Assembly: GCA_949126835.1 (NCBI GenBank)
Contig: CASBPS010000037.1
Coordinates: 62,001-126,000 of the forward strand
Source: Anisus vortex
Lineage: Eukaryota; Mollusca; Gastropoda; Planorbidae
Length of the DNA: 64,000 nucleotides
Reading direction: 5' to 3'
Both the position numbers and the translations under genes were made by a program. The notes under the pieces were generated by a model. That model had not been told where the DNA came from, searched no databases, and saw nothing but the letters and a program-made list of their open reading frames with translations. How positions within the stretch are numbered: the stretch's first letter is position 1; the number at the start of each line of letters is the position of its first letter. Shown one piece after another: positions 9,987 to 21,772 of the stretch.

Positions 9987-11315
9987 TGTGGCGTTTTGGG
10001 GAGAAGATTAACGTCACACTCAACTAAGAAAGGTCTTAGATGTAATCCGCTCTTATAAGATACTATAATCATCTCATATGTACGTACAAACCACTGACAC
10101 TATGTGCCACTATTGAATGTCTGATTGGAGTAAGAATGTGTCTTTCCTTACTATCTCCTATATTATTTAACATGAAGTATTTAGCTTGCATTGAATTTTA
10201 TTTACATATATATGTATACGTTATGCATGCTTATCAGTATATTACTTATTGTTATACGATTAGTCATTGATATTAGTTCCCATTCATCTACATTATAAAT
10301 GTTGTAGCACGTGTCTGTTCATCCCCCCTCCCCATCCCATGCCCTCGGAACAAGGCCAGGGTCATACCTGACGCAACCAAGCTAAGCCGCCCCCCCACCC
10401 CACAGTCTCTTCGACCAGATCACAGGAAATTCACATCTCAATGACGGTTCTTCCCCTGGTCAGAGAATAGGGAACTTGGAATCTTTGATGCAGGACCCCG
10501 ACGGACAAGAGAGAAAACTTTGACCAACAACACAGGGCCTTCGAAGTTTCCCTACCGCCGCGTCTTCCCCCTCCCCCCACACCCCCTCCCCACTACCGTT
10601 TGGTACTTATTTTCACATGCCAATCAATCAAATGTTGAATTGAAGAGACATGTTGACCAATCGGATACGTTATCTACGGGTCAATCTTACCATTGCCCCT
10701 CCCCCCTCATTACAATCACGTAGGGAGTTGCAACCTAACTTGTTGTTTAACATGTAATGTAAATGTAAGTTAGTTTTGAGGTCAGTCTGGCTTAAGGAGT
10801 CTCGAGGGTTGGATGCCCCGAGCTCCAACAGCACCACGCGGTGCTACAGTCTGTTGTAGAGTCCTTGTTAGGACTATCTACTACATATCATATAGTTTAA
10901 GCCTATGATTAAATGTACACTCTTTATCACTTGTATTTGGATTGTATGAATTATGTGCTCACGTCATTAATGATTGAATACGGACTTTCACGTGAATAAA
11001 ATATTCGTTGTTACAATACGCCTTGCTTATCGATTGATAGAATACCTGTTTGTGTGACGTCCAGTGACAGTGTCAATTAGTCAACAGTTTAACTCAACCT
11101 ACGTATTAACGAGTCAAACGAAACCTGGATATAAATTTGTCTTAGAATCACCTAGGAATCATCTGCACTTCGGGACCACATACCACCTAGAAAACCTGCC
11201 TAAATCACCCCTCCCCATCACCCTGTGTACCTGCTGAGTTATCCACTAAGTCTGCACTGATAGCCTATACGCTAATTGCAGGCTCGGTGACAGCATCTTA
11301 GACCAGCACGCCACA
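9987..11315 (+). mobile_element. Solo LTR (family 2), 1329 bp, with 5-bp target duplication
   Basis: It starts TGTGGCGTTTTGGGG and ends ...CAGCACGCCACA (TG...CA). It is flanked by ATTGT at 9982-9986 and 11316-11320. A homologous copy at 39035-40547 shares the ends and a distal block (GTGAATAAAAT, TGTGTGACGTCCAGT, GTCAATTAGTCAACA, CACTTCGGGACCA). Middle parts are C-rich and diverge in length. No protein is encoded. Strand is set by the AATAAA in the distal part and is tentative. It interrupts the THAP-like frame at 9889. Confidence 0.85.
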
Positions 11316-11320
11316 ATTGT

Positions 11321-11735
11321 GATTGTCAGAGGTGAAATTTCCCCCTTTTATAATATCAAACGTATTGCTTAATGCAAAATAATTTTCGTTATTTGTTCGT
11401 ATGAATCTACGCATTTTGTTTTTTAATAACCAAGAAACGCAACTCTTGACTAATTGATTTTATAAACAAATTTAAAATTAACATTAATTATCGCCTACTC
11501 ACTTTTGATGTTAAAAACGGATTCATAACTGACCCATAACTAATCTTGTAGCCTTTGTATATTTATAAAAGACTTGAACTGGCCGTCGAGGTTAAAATCA
11601 ATTGTTAAACACCAGCAAAAGCATGCTTTTTTGATAAATTAAAATAATAATTAAATAATAAAAAAAATTTTAATAGAAACGGAAGTGCATGATCTCTTCC
11701 ATTTGAAAAGGTCACGCCTAATTTAGACTTGTCAA
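11321..11735. other. AT-rich filler between LTR and LINE piece
   Basis: Apart from a possible THAP remnant just after the LTR, no gene or repeat was recognised. It may be the right half of a DNA transposon that split the LINE. Confidence 0.35.
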
Positions 11736-11739
11736 TAAA

Positions 11740-12310
11740 GATAGAGGAACCTACAAGGACACAAAAAGCCACACCAACAAGGCAAAATGCACGTTTAATT
11801 AACACGCTTCAGCCAATACAGACTTCTAGCGAGCTGTCCTTAAAGAGCATGATAATAATTTTTGACATCAATATTAAACTAGTTTTGTTGTATAGCTCGG
11901 AAAGCTGGAGGTTTACTATAAGAAATACCTAAAACAAATACCAACAAGCTCCAGACTTTTATAAGACCTTAGGCCTTTGACGCATATAAAAAAATTAGAC
12001 GGCTGAATAAGGCCAGCTGTGGGCCATATCCAGGCAATAACTAACCTAAATTAAATTGGAAGACGAATTTAGGGTTAGATAGAGCACACCCTGAGAAGAC
12101 CCGAGGGCGATATGAACAAGCAGGCAATCGACTGGAACCCCCAGGGAAAGAGAATCATAGAGAAGATCGGTCACAAACGAGTCACAAACTGCTCGTCTCA
12201 CGTGGACCAAACTGATTGGAGCAGCCCATGATCGAGACCTATGGAAAGGTGTAATTACGGTCCTTTTCTCCAATGGGGACCCCCTAGGACTTAAATCAAA
12301 GTAAGTCATT
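11740..12310 (+). pseudogene. LINE ORF2 C-terminal fragment
   Basis: Frames here give TSSELSLKS...FDINIKLVLLY, SSESWRF (usual form LLYGSETWR), a shifted frame with GWIGHT-like, ALDWNPQGK-like and ARTTW-like blocks, and finally HDRDLWKGVITVLFSNGD. These are in the order of the distal part of a LINE polymerase. Several frameshifts and stops are present. It probably belongs to the same copy as 9501-9835. Confidence 0.75.
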
Positions 12311-13047
12311 GGAAACAACAACAGACATTTACTTTTAAATAGCTAAAAATAAGGAAACAGAGGCAGGCATTCTGTATTTACTTATTCTTTTAATACATTT
12401 GTTTTTAGAATAACATGTTCTTCTAGAATCTAGATTCTAGACCATCTTAATATATTCTAAGAAACGAAAGAAAAACATTTTTTTACGCTTTTACTATTAT
12501 GTATTGTTAGCTATATTGTGTACTTCTGTTTGTGTGTGTGTGTTTTACATGATTAACACAACCTATATTCGTGTTCCGTTATGCAAAAGGCTTATTCATG
12601 TGTATTTTGCCTGCTTTTAGTTGTAATAAAAGTTTACGTCTTGAAATATGTCTATTTTCACAATTAACACTAACAGTTTCGAAAAGTATATGTATAAATG
12701 TGTTTATACCGTTTGTAAATAAGAATATATAACTTTATTTCCTTTTCTTACAAAAGATATACCATATGACATTGTTAATAGAAACGATTTATTACAAATG
12801 TGTCTATACATATTTTTTGAATCTGTCAGATTTAAACTTTTCAAGTATATAATCGACCATAATATTAATAATTCAATATTGAATATTAATAATTTTTTTA
12901 AAACATAATTTGGTAATGTTTAAAATTTAAACTTGTGTAAAAAATGTATTTTAATGAATTGACAACTTTTAAATATATAGCTAACACAAATTAATTACAC
13001 ATATTTTGTAACATTTGTAAAATATACAGTCTGTTCAGTAAAATAAG
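12311..13047. other. No recognised gene; 3' flank of the small secreted gene
   Basis: Very AT-rich with a short TG run near 12530. A minus-strand AATAAA near 12790 or ATTAAA near 12950 could serve the gene at 13048-13425. Confidence 0.4.
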
Positions 13048-13425
13048 TCATCCTACGCAAATAACAGTTGGCGGCGTACCGGGAGTACAAGCAGTGAGTC
13101 TTTCCTCTCTGTTCTGAAACGAAAATAAATATAAAAATATATTATAACCATATTACTGCTAAAGTGTTACAATAGTTATTCTAGAGAATAAAAGTATAGG
13201 CCTACATTCAACATCTAGAGTCTATATGCAGATAACATACATTTGCCAAGTACTATGCTATTACATTTAGTGCAAGCTTACCAATGAATTTGTTTCTAGC
13301 TGATTCTCGTTTTTTTTCGTCACTGCATTAGGTTCGTCTTCCGTTTTATCTTCAGTTGCGCAAATGTTAATAATATATATAACTATCAATAGTGTTATAT
13401 TTTTTTTACCGTGAAACCTCCACAT
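13048..13425 (-). CDS. Small secreted cysteine-containing protein, two coding exons (family member 1)
   Basis: Exon A, 13425-13282, has 48 codons from ATG. It begins with a basic MWRFHGKKN, a hydrophobic core (ITLLIVIYIINICA) and a likely signal-peptidase site before TEDKTEDEPNAV. It ends at a clean donor, TTG|GTAAGC. Exon B, 13113-13048, follows the acceptor TTTCGTTTCAG, keeps the frame (phase 0), and encodes 21 residues ending ACTPGTPPTVICVG then TGA. The 69-residue precursor would give a short acidic secreted peptide with one Cys pair at the C-terminus (C-x9-C). The terminal Gly could allow amidation. An acceptor (CTGTTTTAG) lies 6 nt before the ATG. A matching donor (AAAG|GTATG) lies at 13576 and a TATAAATA on the minus strand at about 13629-13636, so a short noncoding first exon is likely. 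No homologue is recognised. The splice model is by eye. Confidence 0.62.
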
Positions 13426-13628
13426 CTTCTACTAAAACAGTTAAAAAGAAATATAATGTGTTATGTAAGACTAGGATGGATTATTTTTTATTGTAATTGC
13501 ATTCATCTTCTAAACAGATACTTTAAATATTATTAAATTAATCTATGTGATGCGACTCTTTTTTTTTTTACATACCTTTCCGTTTCTTTATTTATAAAAT
13601 AGATGTTTTATAATAACACACGTATTTA

Positions 13629-13636
13629 TAAGCTAG
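13629..13636 (-). promoter_or_regulatory. TATA-like box for the gene at 13048-13425
   Basis: On the minus strand CTTATAAATACG occurs about 55 bp upstream of the proposed first-exon donor at 13576, leaving room for a start site and a very short noncoding exon. This placement is inference from spacing. Confidence 0.35.
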
Positions 13637-13639
13637 TGT

Positions 13640-14049
13640 GAACTTAAACAAAATAAAAATGTTAACCTTTGATTTATGTTCGGAAAAATAGGTCATTCAA
13701 CTAAAACAGTAAATTAATGGTAGTAAAGCAATGCCAATAGTCTTTTTGGCTTACTTTACAAAACGTTATTAATACCGAAAGCCTTTTTAATTAGATTTTT
13801 CGCTAGTTTTATTTTTTTTTAACTTTTTTTGCAAAAGGTTTAATTATACAAATTTGAATTTATTCGAATTACGTTCCAAATTGAAGAGCGCAAAGGAGGA
13901 ATGAATCACTGAACAATGTAACAATATTAGTTTAAACGACGACAACAGTAAGAAAGATTTGAAACGCTAAAATCGCTAACTAATTTTAAAAAAATACTAT
14001 ATCAACTGCAAATAAAGATAGTATAGGCTCCTTCTAACAGAGGAAGCAC
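13640..14049. other. No recognised gene
   Basis: AT-rich intergenic DNA with T-runs; nothing further seen. Confidence 0.5.
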
Positions 14050-14507
14050 ATATTATTGGAAGATGGACATAATAGTGTAAGGTCCTCTACAACCACAAAA
14101 AAAAACTCTAATTACAACTTAATAAACAACACACTTTGTGACAATTTAGATATAGGTTACTCTCCAATACTAGTGACAGATGTAGAGGAGGCAGTAAGAT
14201 CACTAAAGGGAGGAACGTTGTTTGGAATAGACAACATACCAGCATAATTAATTTAGCCTGGTGGCCCTCAAATAATTAAAGATGGGTGTAATATGCTAGA
14301 AAATCTTAGAACAAAAACTATGGCCCAAAGAATGGACCCACTCCTTAATCATTTCACTACCTAAAAAAGGAAACATAAAACAGTGCCTACAAAACAAGTC
14401 TAATCAGTCACCCAAGCAAAATTATGTTACGAATAATACTGAACATGCTTAAAAGGAAAGCTGAAGAAATTTTCTCCGAAGAACCGGCAGTGGATGGGCG
14501 TGTGCGA
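14050..14507 (+). pseudogene. RTE-type LINE fragment, same family as 60190-62045
   Basis: The frame at 14056-14247 ends PILVTDVEEAVRSLKGG then IDNIPA, matching PILRDEAVKSLKKGK...VDNIPAELI in the LINE at 60190. Further along, shifted frames give WPKEWTHSLIISLPKKGN and AEEIFSEEPA, again in the right order. Stops and frameshifts are frequent. The LTR at 14510 cuts it. Confidence 0.8.
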
Positions 14508-14509
14508 CA

Positions 14510-14707
14510 TGTTGACAGTTGTTGTATAGTTCTACTTTATTGATGTCTTTGTACTTAATAATATGGACTATCCTATCCTGAGTATTGTATTATTCTGAGT
14601 TGTATGCTTCATTTTTCATTAATTAAACAATTTTCTTAATTAAGCTTCTCTTCGGTGTTAATCAAAGTGACGAAAACGAGCCAATGCAGTGTGTGCTGCT
14701 TTTTACA
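14510..14707 (+). mobile_element. Short LTR (198 bp) followed by a primer-binding-site-like sequence
   Basis: It starts TGTTGACAGTTG and ends TGCTTTTTACA (TG...CA). Directly after it comes TGGGGGCAATCGTCC, which resembles the G-rich primer-binding sites complementary to a tRNA 3' end (the tRNA-Pro type begins TGGGGGCTCGTCC). A Gag-like coiled coil follows at 15000-15620. Together they look like the 5' end of a Gypsy-type element. No 3' LTR is found. A target duplication cannot be tested. Confidence 0.6.
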
Positions 14708-14989
14708 TGGGGGCAATCGTCCAAAGGATAACATAACATAATAACATAAGTTTGGTTTGAGATAGAACTGCGTACATTTTGAAAGACTGTTTTACCTTTA
14801 TACATTTCTTAAATAAGGAGACGTGGTTTGTGGTCAGCTCACCATATACCTGACGTTTGGATCCTACATCCACTGTTTACGTGGCCGTCACAACTCACGG
14901 TAGTATTAAGTTTATACATCTCGTCTCGAGTTTCCAAGCGAGTAAGTTCATCCGTCCACCCACCACTTTACACAGTTTCACAATTACAA

Positions 14990-15625
14990 TGTATCCACCT
15001 AGGTCGTTGAAACAATTAAAAAAGAGGCAGGAGAATTTGGATACGCAAGGAAAGAAATAATAAAGTATATAAGTCAACAAAGCGAGTACGATCGACAGGA
15101 TCAGATAAGACATGAAGAGATGGCGGAAAAGAGACGACAGGAAGAGAATGAGATGTCGGAAAAGAGATGACAGGAAGAGATGGCGGAAAAGAGACGACAG
15201 GAATAGATGGCGGAAAAGAGACGACAGGAGGAACGCGAAGACGAAGTATCGAAAAACATCAGAGACCATTATCTTCAGAAACTGCAATTAAGGGCGCAAA
15301 CAGCACAAAGAAATCGGATAGCGTCAGTCCAATATGTGCAGTTTGATAAGAATGTGGGGTACAGCTCAGAGGATAAAGATACGATTAAGACAAACTCACA
15401 AGAGCAGCAGACTAGGAAACTGAATACGGTTGAACTGGAAAATTCATCGTATTGTTGTGCTGGTCAGGAAGTTTCCTTGACTGAAAGCACGCTCATAGAC
15501 AGGAAATCTCCAATAACATTGTCTCGGGGGTTGGAAAACTCGGAGAGGCGTCTGGTTAGTTGCAACAATTGTCATGTGAACTTTGGACAGAGTTTTTCGG
15601 CAGTCGGTGTCGAGGGTAAACATCT
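14990..15625 (+). pseudogene. Gag-like remnant of a Gypsy-type element
   Basis: Across frames the sequence encodes VETIKKEAGEFGYARKEIIK followed by YISQQSEYDRQ, then a repeated coiled coil of MAEKRRQEE units (about 27-30 bp repeated four times, 15117-15226) with in-frame stops, and a charged region through NIRDHYLQKL. This resembles the N-terminal Gag of mollusc Gypsy elements, which begins with a helix and a long Glu/Arg-rich coiled coil. A similar coiled coil occurs in the ORF at 27194. No capsid or zinc knuckle survives. The open frame continues past 15630 into Helitron sequence, which is fortuitous. Confidence 0.55.
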
Positions 15626-15630
15626 AGAAA

Positions 15631-16095
15631 AAACAAAAACTAAATACCGAAAGAAACATTTTCAACACTGTTTTATTAATACAATAAGCAAGAACAAAAA
15701 TTAATTACCGAAATAAATCGTTCTCACTTTAGTTTTTATGGTATTGAAATATTATTTTCTACGCTTTTTTTAAATTATTTACCTTTTTATTGTTTGGTAT
15801 TGTGGTTTTTTTTTCTTTTAGATAGTATATTATTGTTAATTTAATAGGCTATTATTAATAACAAGACACGTCAACACAACTGCTTGCTACGTTTTAATAC
15901 CAGAAGCTTGACAGTAACAATTATTATGCATATGCCAGGGTCAGGGCGACCAGAAACAATTGAAAAGAACAAATACTAAATACCGAAAAGAAACGTTCAT
16001 TGTCTTTATTGTAATATAGTCTCTTTTCTGTATCTCTTAACAAAACACATTGTAGTCATTCGTTTCTCCGTCATTGTGACGGACATAACCACTAG
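15631..16095 (+). mobile_element. Helitron 3' part (copy D), non-autonomous
   Basis: It matches the last 460 bp of the complete copy at 43167-45526. The terminus carries the hairpin CCGTCATTGTGACGG, nine further bases, then CTAG (16092-16095) followed by T in a TA-rich target. Hairpin plus CTRR at the 3' end is the Helitron signature. The 5' part is missing or replaced by the Gypsy Gag remnant. Confidence 0.82.
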
Positions 16096-16096
16096 T

Positions 16097-16854
16097 ATAT
16101 ATATATATATAAACTAGAAATAGCCCCGTGGGGAAACCATGGGAGGAAAGAATTTTGTTTTATGTGTTTTTATTATTTGTAGAATTGTGATTATATTTAA
16201 TTTTTGTTTTGCTTTTTCAAAAGTCAAGAAACAGGAGCTGGATTTCAACAGGTCCTAAGTCATGGTTTTAATTTTAAGAAATGACGATTCTAATCGAGAA
16301 TATTTACATTTTTATCTAACGATTGAGATATATACAAAATTACACATGGTTTGATTTAACTGTCTTTTTTCACTGCAATAAATTAAATTCAGATGACAAT
16401 TTTCATTAAAAGCAATTATTAATATTTGTCTGTTGAGTGTTATTTTCTACATGTTTGGGACTTTTTGACGTTAAAAAGCTACAAAAAAAGGACTATAGGT
16501 GAGACCTTCGATATGATTGAATGTCTGTTATTAAAATGTGTTAATTGCTATCACAAAAGCAAGAATTATTGGAAATTGTTGACGTCATAGATCAGAGGTA
16601 GTGTTTAGTGTTGAAGAACCAAGTTGATAAATTTTAATTAGTGTTAAAGTCTTTTAGCTATTGCATTCTGAGAAGATGTCTGAAGTGTTCAAATTGATAT
16701 GTATTTCCTTTGCAATGAATCAACAGCCGTTGCAAAGATAATCTTCGGATTAGGATTTCTCAAAAGCACAATGATTAATTTTTTTTTTATTGATGTCTCC
16801 TAAGAGTCTCGTTTGGTGTAAGACAGTATTACATTTAGTTTGATACCAGACATT
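16097..16854. other. No recognised gene
   Basis: A short (TA)n run follows the Helitron end. The remainder is AT-rich without convincing coding or repeat content. Confidence 0.5.
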
Positions 16855-17125
16855 GTGAGCTCGATCGTTGGGGTGACTTACCAAAAGTTCTGAGTATGAA
16901 TCCTGATAAAGGCTAACGTTTTTCCCGGCTCTGAAGGGTGTCTCTAATCCTACCGAGCTCTGATGTGTACTTGACATTCGTTAGGGAAAAGTAAAGGGGA
17001 CTGGGGGGCTGTAGGCTTTGTGCTGGTCATACAATCTCCTAGTATTCCGCGGCCATAGAAACTTGTGAACACTGCCTCACGGTCCCTATGGATCAAATTG
17101 GTCTAACAGGGATACTTTACTACTA
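16855..17125 (+). repeat. tRNA-derived SINE (family 1)
   Basis: A degenerate tRNA-like head (GAGCTCGATCGTTGGGGTGAC, then AAAAGTTCTGAGTATGAATCC as a B-box variant) leads into the shared body: CTACCGAGCTCTGATG, GTAAAG, GTGCTGGTCATAC, GCGGCCATAGAAACTTGTG, and ATACTTTACTACTACT at the tail. Confidence 0.8.
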
Positions 17126-18635
17126 CTCGCGTGAGGCCAGTCATTATAATCATAGGGAAATGGGTGTGTGTGTGTGTGTCGGGGGGGGGGGGGAGCAAGA
17201 CTAATATATAGGCTAAAATGTGTACATGAACAACAATATTCATTATATACCACGTTATTATTGTTTTTAAACTGTTGTGTTTCCTTTTTCAATGATTTAA
17301 ATATCTGTACAATTCATCCAATAACCCCCTCCCCACCTTTTATTTTTCAAAATCAATATTTGTTTTATGCTGGGAAAGTCGGGATTAGATTATATTAAGT
17401 TGATAATTCTAAAGACAGTTATAAAGCTAATTATATTACTCTTTCTAAATACTTTGTTTTACAAAAGTAGAAAACCTAAATGTTTTAAGGTTTTACTTTC
17501 TGAACACAAATTTCAAAGAATTGTCAAAGTTTATGGAGAAATGATTGGGTGAAAGGAAAAAATAGAAATTGACTATATAAACACCAACATGTATTAGTAA
17601 TAAAAGCTCAGTTTTATATTTGCTAAATTGATAGATAAAAGAATAAAAGAGATAATAAAGTATAGAGTTAGGGATCGAACTTTAGAGATTTTATTAATAG
17701 ACGTTTTATATGTTCTAAAAAGTATGTTTTGTTCTAATCTTGCATATATGTTTGTGTGTTTGCGTGTGTTTGTGTGTATGTATGTGTAAGTGAGGCAGAC
17801 AGACAGAAAGGAAGAGGATTTATTTAGCAGAGACCTATTAAAATGCTAAGGTTGAACGTCATCTTCATTTTTCAATGCAAGATTTGCATACTCTTAAAAC
17901 CTAATCGCTATGCAATTTAAAAAAATTAAGCTGAAATAGCCAAATCTAGGGGCCTTATACAAAAAAAAGTGTAGAGATACACATGTAGGCCCTCGGGGCA
18001 TATTAATATTGTTTAGATATTTTCAAAGACTGTAATAAGATGGACCGCTTGCTTTAAATATTTCTGCTATTTGATGACTCGTAAACTTCTGTTTCGGAAT
18101 TTACGATCACAAACGGAATTATAGACCTAGCGTTTAATAAATTCGCTTTCATTTTAGAATGGAAAACTATAAACTAACTATAAACTAATACTTATCCCAG
18201 TTACCAGTTATTGTCGGATAATTTAAAGGAATATTATAGACGTCAAATGCCGATGAATAGATGTCAATTAAAACTATTAAATAATGTATTTGTATAAGTA
18301 AATGTTTTAGTTTTTCAATTTCTTCGTTTCATTACTTCTCATGTAGAAATTGAAGAATAATATTTTAAAGAATGATCGTCTGTTATCTATATCAGATTAA
18401 AACTCTAATTTAAGATAAAATAGAAAGTTTCATACAATGGAAGTCTTTTAGAGTACGCGTTATTTAATGCGCACCGAAAAACACGATTCATTGAGCTATA
18501 AAAATAGTGCAAGCCGTCCTCTTATTAAAGTCTTTGATATTACGTCATCTGTCTGTACTCTCAAAACCAAGTCGCTAAGCGTTCCGGAATGATACATTTC
18601 TTTGGGCTGTTATTATTTAGAAGAAGATATATATA
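17126..18635. other. No recognised gene; simple repeats
   Basis: It contains a (TG)n run followed by a G tract at 17163-17193, an open frame around 17367-17552 without features, and AT-rich sequence up to the Helitron end at 18636. No homology was recognised. Confidence 0.5.
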
Positions 18636-21600
18636 CTAGTGGTTATGCCCATCAAAATGACGGAGAAACGAACGACTACAATATTACAATATTAGTTAAG
18701 TTAAGTTAATATTAATGTTACGAGAGAAAGAAAAGAGACTTTTACAATAAATACAATGAACGTTTCTTTTCGGTATTTAGTTTTTGTTCTTTTTAATTGT
18801 TTCTGACCCTGGAATATGCATAAGAATTGTTACTGTCAAGCGTCTGGTATTATAACGTAGCGAACAGTTGTGTTGACTTGACTTGTTATTAAAAATAGTA
18901 TATTAAATTAACAATAATATACTATCTAAAAGAATAAAAAACACAATACCAAACAATAAAAAGGTAAATAATAAAAAAAAGCGTAGAAAATAATATTTCA
19001 ATACCATTAAAAACTAAAGTGATAACGATTTTTTCGGTATTTAACTTTTGTTTTTGCTTATTGTATTAATAAAACAGTGTTGAGAATGTTTCTTTCGGTA
19101 TTTAGTTTTTGTAACTTTTTATTGTTTCTGGTCGACCTGACCCTGGCATATGCATAAGAATTGTGGCCTCAAGGACTGGCGTAGTGTGTAAACCGCCGAT
19201 ACATTCCCATTAAGAATACACTTGCGGGTGAACGCATGGGTCCGAGGTCCATTACACTGCCGAGATGTCACTGGTCCGGGAAGGGGGGGGGGGGGTGGAG
19301 GAAGCAATGGACGCTGCAATCCCGTCTCGAGAATCACCCGCTGCCTGGATGCATGTACCTATAGTAGGCCTATAGGATTTGTGCAACCGGGTGACAGTGC
19401 AGGTATACTGGCGAGCCACTACAATAATGATGCTATATTACTAGATTTTTCAAAAGCATTTGATAAAGTTCATCATTCTAGTCTACTAAAAAAACGTAAA
19501 TATGTTGGCATCTCTGGTCCCTTACATCAGTGGATTCATAACTTTCTTATAGGCAGAGAACAAACAGTGATAATAAATGGCTCTAAGTCATCACCAATAA
19601 CTGTAAACTCAGGAGTTACCACAAGGAACTGTTCTAGGACCCCTACTTTTTCTAATTTATATTAATGATGATCTGCCAAATTGCATCAACACAGGAACAA
19701 AAGTAAGATTATTTGCCGATGATTGCATAATTTATAGAATAATAAAGACAGGAAAAGATAGTGAACTCCTACAAAAAGACCTAGATGAACTACAAAAATG
19801 GCAATCAAACTGGAGTATGTCTTTTCACCCAGAAAAATGCCAACTAATAAGGGTATCCAAGAAAAAGAAACAAATAATAGCAAACTACTTCATTCATGGT
19901 AAAGAACTAACTCAAACTAACAATGCTAAGTATCTAGGAGTAATAATAAATGATAAGTTATCTTGGAACCCTCATATTGATGAAGTAATAAAAAAAATCA
20001 AACAAAACTTTAGAATTCATAAAAAGGAACTTTTACAAATGTAATAAGAACATAAAACTAAAATGCTATCTCACATTAGTTAGGCCTATACTAGAATATG
20101 CAGCATCTGTATGGGACCCATCAACTAAAGAAAACATTAAAAAATTAGAAGAAATTCAAAAAAGAGCTGCAAGGTTCATAACTAGCGAATATTCCCAATT
20201 AACAAGAGTAACACCATTATTCAAATAACTAAACCTAGAAACACTAGAAGACAGAAGGGCAAAGAGTAAAGTAGTAATAATACATAAGGCATTAAACTCT
20301 AATTTAGAAATACAACACAATAACAACCTGTTGCAAATCTCAGATAAACATAAAGATAAAAACACTTTCCTTGTGCGAGAACAAATGCATATAAGTACTC
20401 TTTCTTCCCGAGTGGCATTCGGGCATGGAATGGGTTGCCTGAACAAACCAGGAAAACCAGTAACTTAACATCATTTAAAACATTAATAAAAATGCAGGAC
20501 TAGACTCGGACCACGGATGAGCGTAGGACGCAATAATCTTCTTTATAGAAGGAGCGTCTGTAATGTATAAGATACGATAAGATAATGATCCTTAGGGGAA
20601 CCGCAGTGAACGATCGCTTGGCTGCGGAAACCTTCCCCATTACACAGCACGATACGCCTTTGCGTGTCGTAAGGTGGCTGTAGCCCGGACAGAGATTGCT
20701 CAATCCTAAGCGCTACGCCCTGGACACAAGAGCCGAAAGGCTAGTCCGGGTTTTTTAAAGATATTTTTTAATTCGATATTAACATGTAGCGAACAGTTGT
20801 GTTGACTTGACTTGTTATTAATAATATTAAATTAACAGTAATATACTATCTAAAAAAAAAAAACCATAAATACAAAAAAAGGAAAATAATATTAAAAAAA
20901 ATAGAAAATAATATTTCAATGCAATAAAAACTAAAGTGAGAAAGATTTTTTCTGTATTTAATATTTGTTTTTGCTTATTGTATCAATAAAACAGTATTGA
21001 TAATGTTTCTTTTGGTATTTAGTGTTTTTATTTTATACTGTTGCTGTCAAGCTTATGGTACCCGGTATTTGAAAGTAATCATTTATAAGCCTAACTTGTT
21101 TTTTTATAATTATTATCATTTAATTTATAGAGTGTATAAAGTCGCCTTTTAAAGGATATTCTCAATAGCGACGTAAATCCATTAAATAATTAAAACATTT
21201 GGTTACTTTTACTTAAAAGGATAATGCAAACATCAATAATGAAAAAAGAAATAATTTGATAGACATTACGTCATACGATAGTATTTTTGTTAAAGTAAAG
21301 TTCAAGCTCTCCAAGCCAAATTGCGTTGCATAACTTTTAAAAAAGGTCTCGCCACTATAAAAAAAACAACAGTAGAATTGGGAAAATCCGAAAAGACCCT
21401 CGCGTTCAACATAGTGAATATCGCGTACAATATAGTAAATGAACGGAAACGGCCATTTGCTATGCACGGTTATATTTATTTGTATAGCTGGATATACTTT
21501 TTTTGATTTATAAAATTAACACATTCATAATTATAAGTCATAAAATAAATTTTTCTTTTGGATGACGTTTCCGATTTATACATTTAACTTTTGTCCCGAT

Positions 21601-21700
21601 TAGTCAAACGGCTTAGGAGCCTATAGCGAACAAACATATATATAAACATATATATATGTAAACAAACAAACAAACTCACGGCAATTATATATGTTGATGA
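18636..21700 (-). mobile_element. Helitron copy A, non-autonomous, with a nested LINE
   Basis: On the minus strand it starts A|TCATCAACATATATAATTG at 21700 and ends with the hairpin (6-bp arms; one arm CCCATCA here) plus CTAG at 18636, followed by T. It aligns end to end with copy B (43167-45526), including a GC-rich module at 19165-19423/20590-20745. A LINE at 19432-20581 is inserted with an ATAATGAT duplication. There is no Rep/helicase gene, so it depended on another element. Length without the LINE is about 1.9 kb. Confidence 0.85.
19432..20581 (+). pseudogene. LINE insertion (CR1/Jockey-like reverse transcriptase), 5'-truncated, inside Helitron A
   Basis: It encodes LLDFSKAFDKVHHSSLLKK (catalytic DFSKAFD), then after a frameshift YINDDLPNCI, LFADDCIIYRI (the FADD box), KYLGVIINDKLSWNPHIDE, LVRPILEYAASVWDP in a shifted frame, and KKLEEIQKRAARFI. 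The end includes the FPSG...AWNGLPE-type C-terminus and a (GATAA)n-like tail. Frameshifts and several stops show it is dead. Both flanks carry ATAATGAT (19424-19431 and 20582-20589). Helitron copy B has the single-copy empty site at 44737-44744, so the boundaries are well fixed. Only the polymerase part is present, the usual 5' truncation. Confidence 0.9.
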
Positions 21701-21772
21701 TACATATATTAAAATCAATAAATATATAAACAAACATATAAACAAACTCACGGTAACTATATATATTGATGA
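21701..21772 (-). mobile_element. Second, partial Helitron 5' terminus
   Basis: Immediately beyond the 5' end of copy A, the minus strand again reads A|TCATCAATATATATAGTTAC then CGTGAGTTTGTTTA. This is the same 5' terminal block, diverged. It looks like a truncated tandem copy. Confidence 0.65.

Noticed and set aside
15207..15704. 165-codon frame as a host gene
   Set aside because: It combines a Gypsy Gag-like coiled coil with Helitron sequence after 15630, so it is a composite of repeats.
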